Source: JAGLQQ01 sp043806135 (lineage in GTDB: Bacteria > Omnitrophota > Gorgyraeia > B26-G9). Taken from it: a DNA stretch of 5,669 nucleotides. The stretch lies in contig JAZDHG010000046.1 of the NCBI GenBank assembly GCA_043806135.1, forward strand, positions 1-5,669. Direction: 5' to 3'. Below the pieces are notes generated by a model. The model saw only the letters and a program-made list of their open reading frames with translations. It did no database searches and was not told where the DNA came from. Positions within the stretch are counted from its first letter, which is position 1, and the number at the start of each line of letters is the position of its first letter. A program made the position numbers and the translations under genes. Of this stretch, positions 5,339-5,669 are shown one piece after another.

Positions 5339-5364
5339 TAGCTATTATCCAAATTTAGTCAATA
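5326..5364. promoter_or_regulatory. Two identical 15-bp direct repeats, 24-bp period, over the -35
   Basis: CAAATTTAGTCAATA occurs at 5326-5340 and again at 5350-5364. Between and partly within them is the 10-bp palindrome AATAGCTATT (5337-5346). The promoter-proximal copy supplies the -35 of the ATPase promoter. This could be a pair of regulator-binding sites, or simply a local duplication. Confidence 0.6.
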
Positions 5365-5413
5365 ATAAAAATCTAAAGAGAGAAAGTTCGAGTTCGCCAC
5401 TCAAAATTAATGC

Positions 5414-5462
5414 GGTAGTGGGGTCAGGTCTGGACTATTATCAAATTAGTTCGACTAACCCC
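5414..5462. repeat. REP-like palindromic end (GGGGTCAG / CTAACCCC)
   Basis: GGTAGTGGGG (5414-5423, also at 3837-3846) runs into GGGGTCAG (5420-5427), which pairs with CTAACCCC (5455-5462) at 7 of 8 positions. Elements beginning GTGGGGTCAGG are, to my recollection, frequent at the ends of IS200-like REP-associated transposase units; that link is an inference. Confidence 0.35.
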
Positions 5463-5513
5463 AAAAACCTTGTTCTTTAGCTCCTCGTCAACCCGTCCTT
5501 TATCGCTAAGCCA
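5424..5513 (-). pseudogene. 29-codon C-terminal gene stump ending in the REP-like palindrome
   Basis: A minus-strand frame opens after a TAA at 5514-5516 and ends with TGA at 5424-5426. It reads WLSDKGRVDEELKNKVFG and then TNLIIVQT, with the stop inside the GGGGTCAG palindrome. The charged RVDEELKNKV part looks like the helical tail of a protein, and its position next to the palindrome would suit a decayed REP-associated transposase. There is no start codon or signature motif, so this is a weak call. Confidence 0.22.
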
Positions 5514-5540
5514 TTAATTAGGCTTTGTAACGACAAAGCC
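5508..5540. repeat. Hairpin GGCTTTGT-AACG-ACAAAGCC with alternative stem
   Basis: GGCTTTGT (5521-5528) and ACAAAGCC (5533-5540) form a perfect 8-bp stem with a 4-base loop. The left arm can also pair with AAGCC at 5508-5512. No T-run follows on either strand, so it is not a typical terminator. Confidence 0.5.
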
Positions 5541-5628
5541 GCACGAATCATCACTAATATTTAACAAATGTTCACAAATAGCTCCTCGGTAATTTGTTTT
5601 ACATTCGTATTTTAATTCGTGTTGATTT
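5541..5628. other. AT-rich intergenic stretch with short inverted repeats, no gene
   Basis: No coding frame is supported. CACGAAT (5542-5548) pairs with ATTCGTG (5615-5621), AACAAAT (5563-5569) pairs with ATTTGTT (5592-5598), and TAGCTCCTCG at 5579-5588 repeats 5478-5487. The end reads ATTCGTGTTGATTTGTG, a degenerate tandem word leading into the 41-bp repeat. Confidence 0.4.
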
Positions 5629-5669
5629 GTGGGGACTGTGTTTCGCAACAGTCCCAATTATTCTATTCC
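5629..5669. repeat. 41-bp dispersed repeat, copy at the window end
   Basis: Identical over all 41 bases to 3841-3881 and in the same orientation. The window ends inside it, so the true unit may be longer. The stem GGGACTGT / ACAGTCCC is at 5632-5639 and 5648-5655. With the other copy it brackets the 465-aa ATPase gene and its promoter. Confidence 0.85.

Noticed and set aside
5508..5540. Integron attC site
   Set aside because: The hairpin lacks the conserved GTTRRRY core sites and no integrase is present.

Overview
The window is AT-rich bacterial DNA with sigma70-type promoters and four intact protein genes, all on the minus strand. They are separated by unusually repeat-rich, decayed intergenic DNA. 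The gene content is a type IV toxin-antitoxin (AbiEi/AbiEii-like) pair flanked by two unrelated-looking AAA/DUF4143 ATPases. This mix, with many small palindromic repeats and gene stumps, is what one sees in accessory regions of uncultured low-GC bacteria. I cannot name the phylum from the sequence.

Layout in the direction of transcription, right to left. (1) 5292-5669 has no intact gene. It holds one copy of a 41-bp repeat cut by the window end, a small hairpin, a palindromic end beside a 29-codon gene stump, and the promoter of the next gene, whose -35 lies in a duplicated 15-bp element. (2) 5291-3894 encodes an AAA/DUF4143 ATPase of 465 aa. (3) 3893-3594 has no gene. It carries the second copy of the 41-bp repeat, two related covarying hairpins, longer inverted repeats, and then the promoter of the toxin-antitoxin operon, whose -10 box sits inside an 11-bp inverted repeat. 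(4) 3593-2967 and 2970-2104 are the AbiEi-like regulator/antitoxin and the AbiEii-like nucleotidyltransferase toxin, overlapping by ATGA. (5) 2103-1768 has no intact gene. It holds an unidentified C-terminal reading-frame stump, a nested palindromic element and the promoter of the next gene. (6) 1767-571 encodes a second AAA/DUF4143 ATPase, whose apparent TTG start actually lies in the -35 box. (7) 570-1 has no intact gene. It holds a stump of a four-helix-bundle (S23-type) protein, a degenerate 7-bp tandem array, and a short frame running off the left edge.

How the genes may work together: the AbiE pair is a self-contained, probably autoregulated module (strong promoter, palindromic operator over the -10, translational coupling). 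Each ATPase has its own promoter, so they look like independent accessory cassettes rather than operon partners. I see no single clearly new multi-gene system. The best leads are the operator arrangement, the direct repeats bracketing one ATPase gene, and the structured repeats between the genes.
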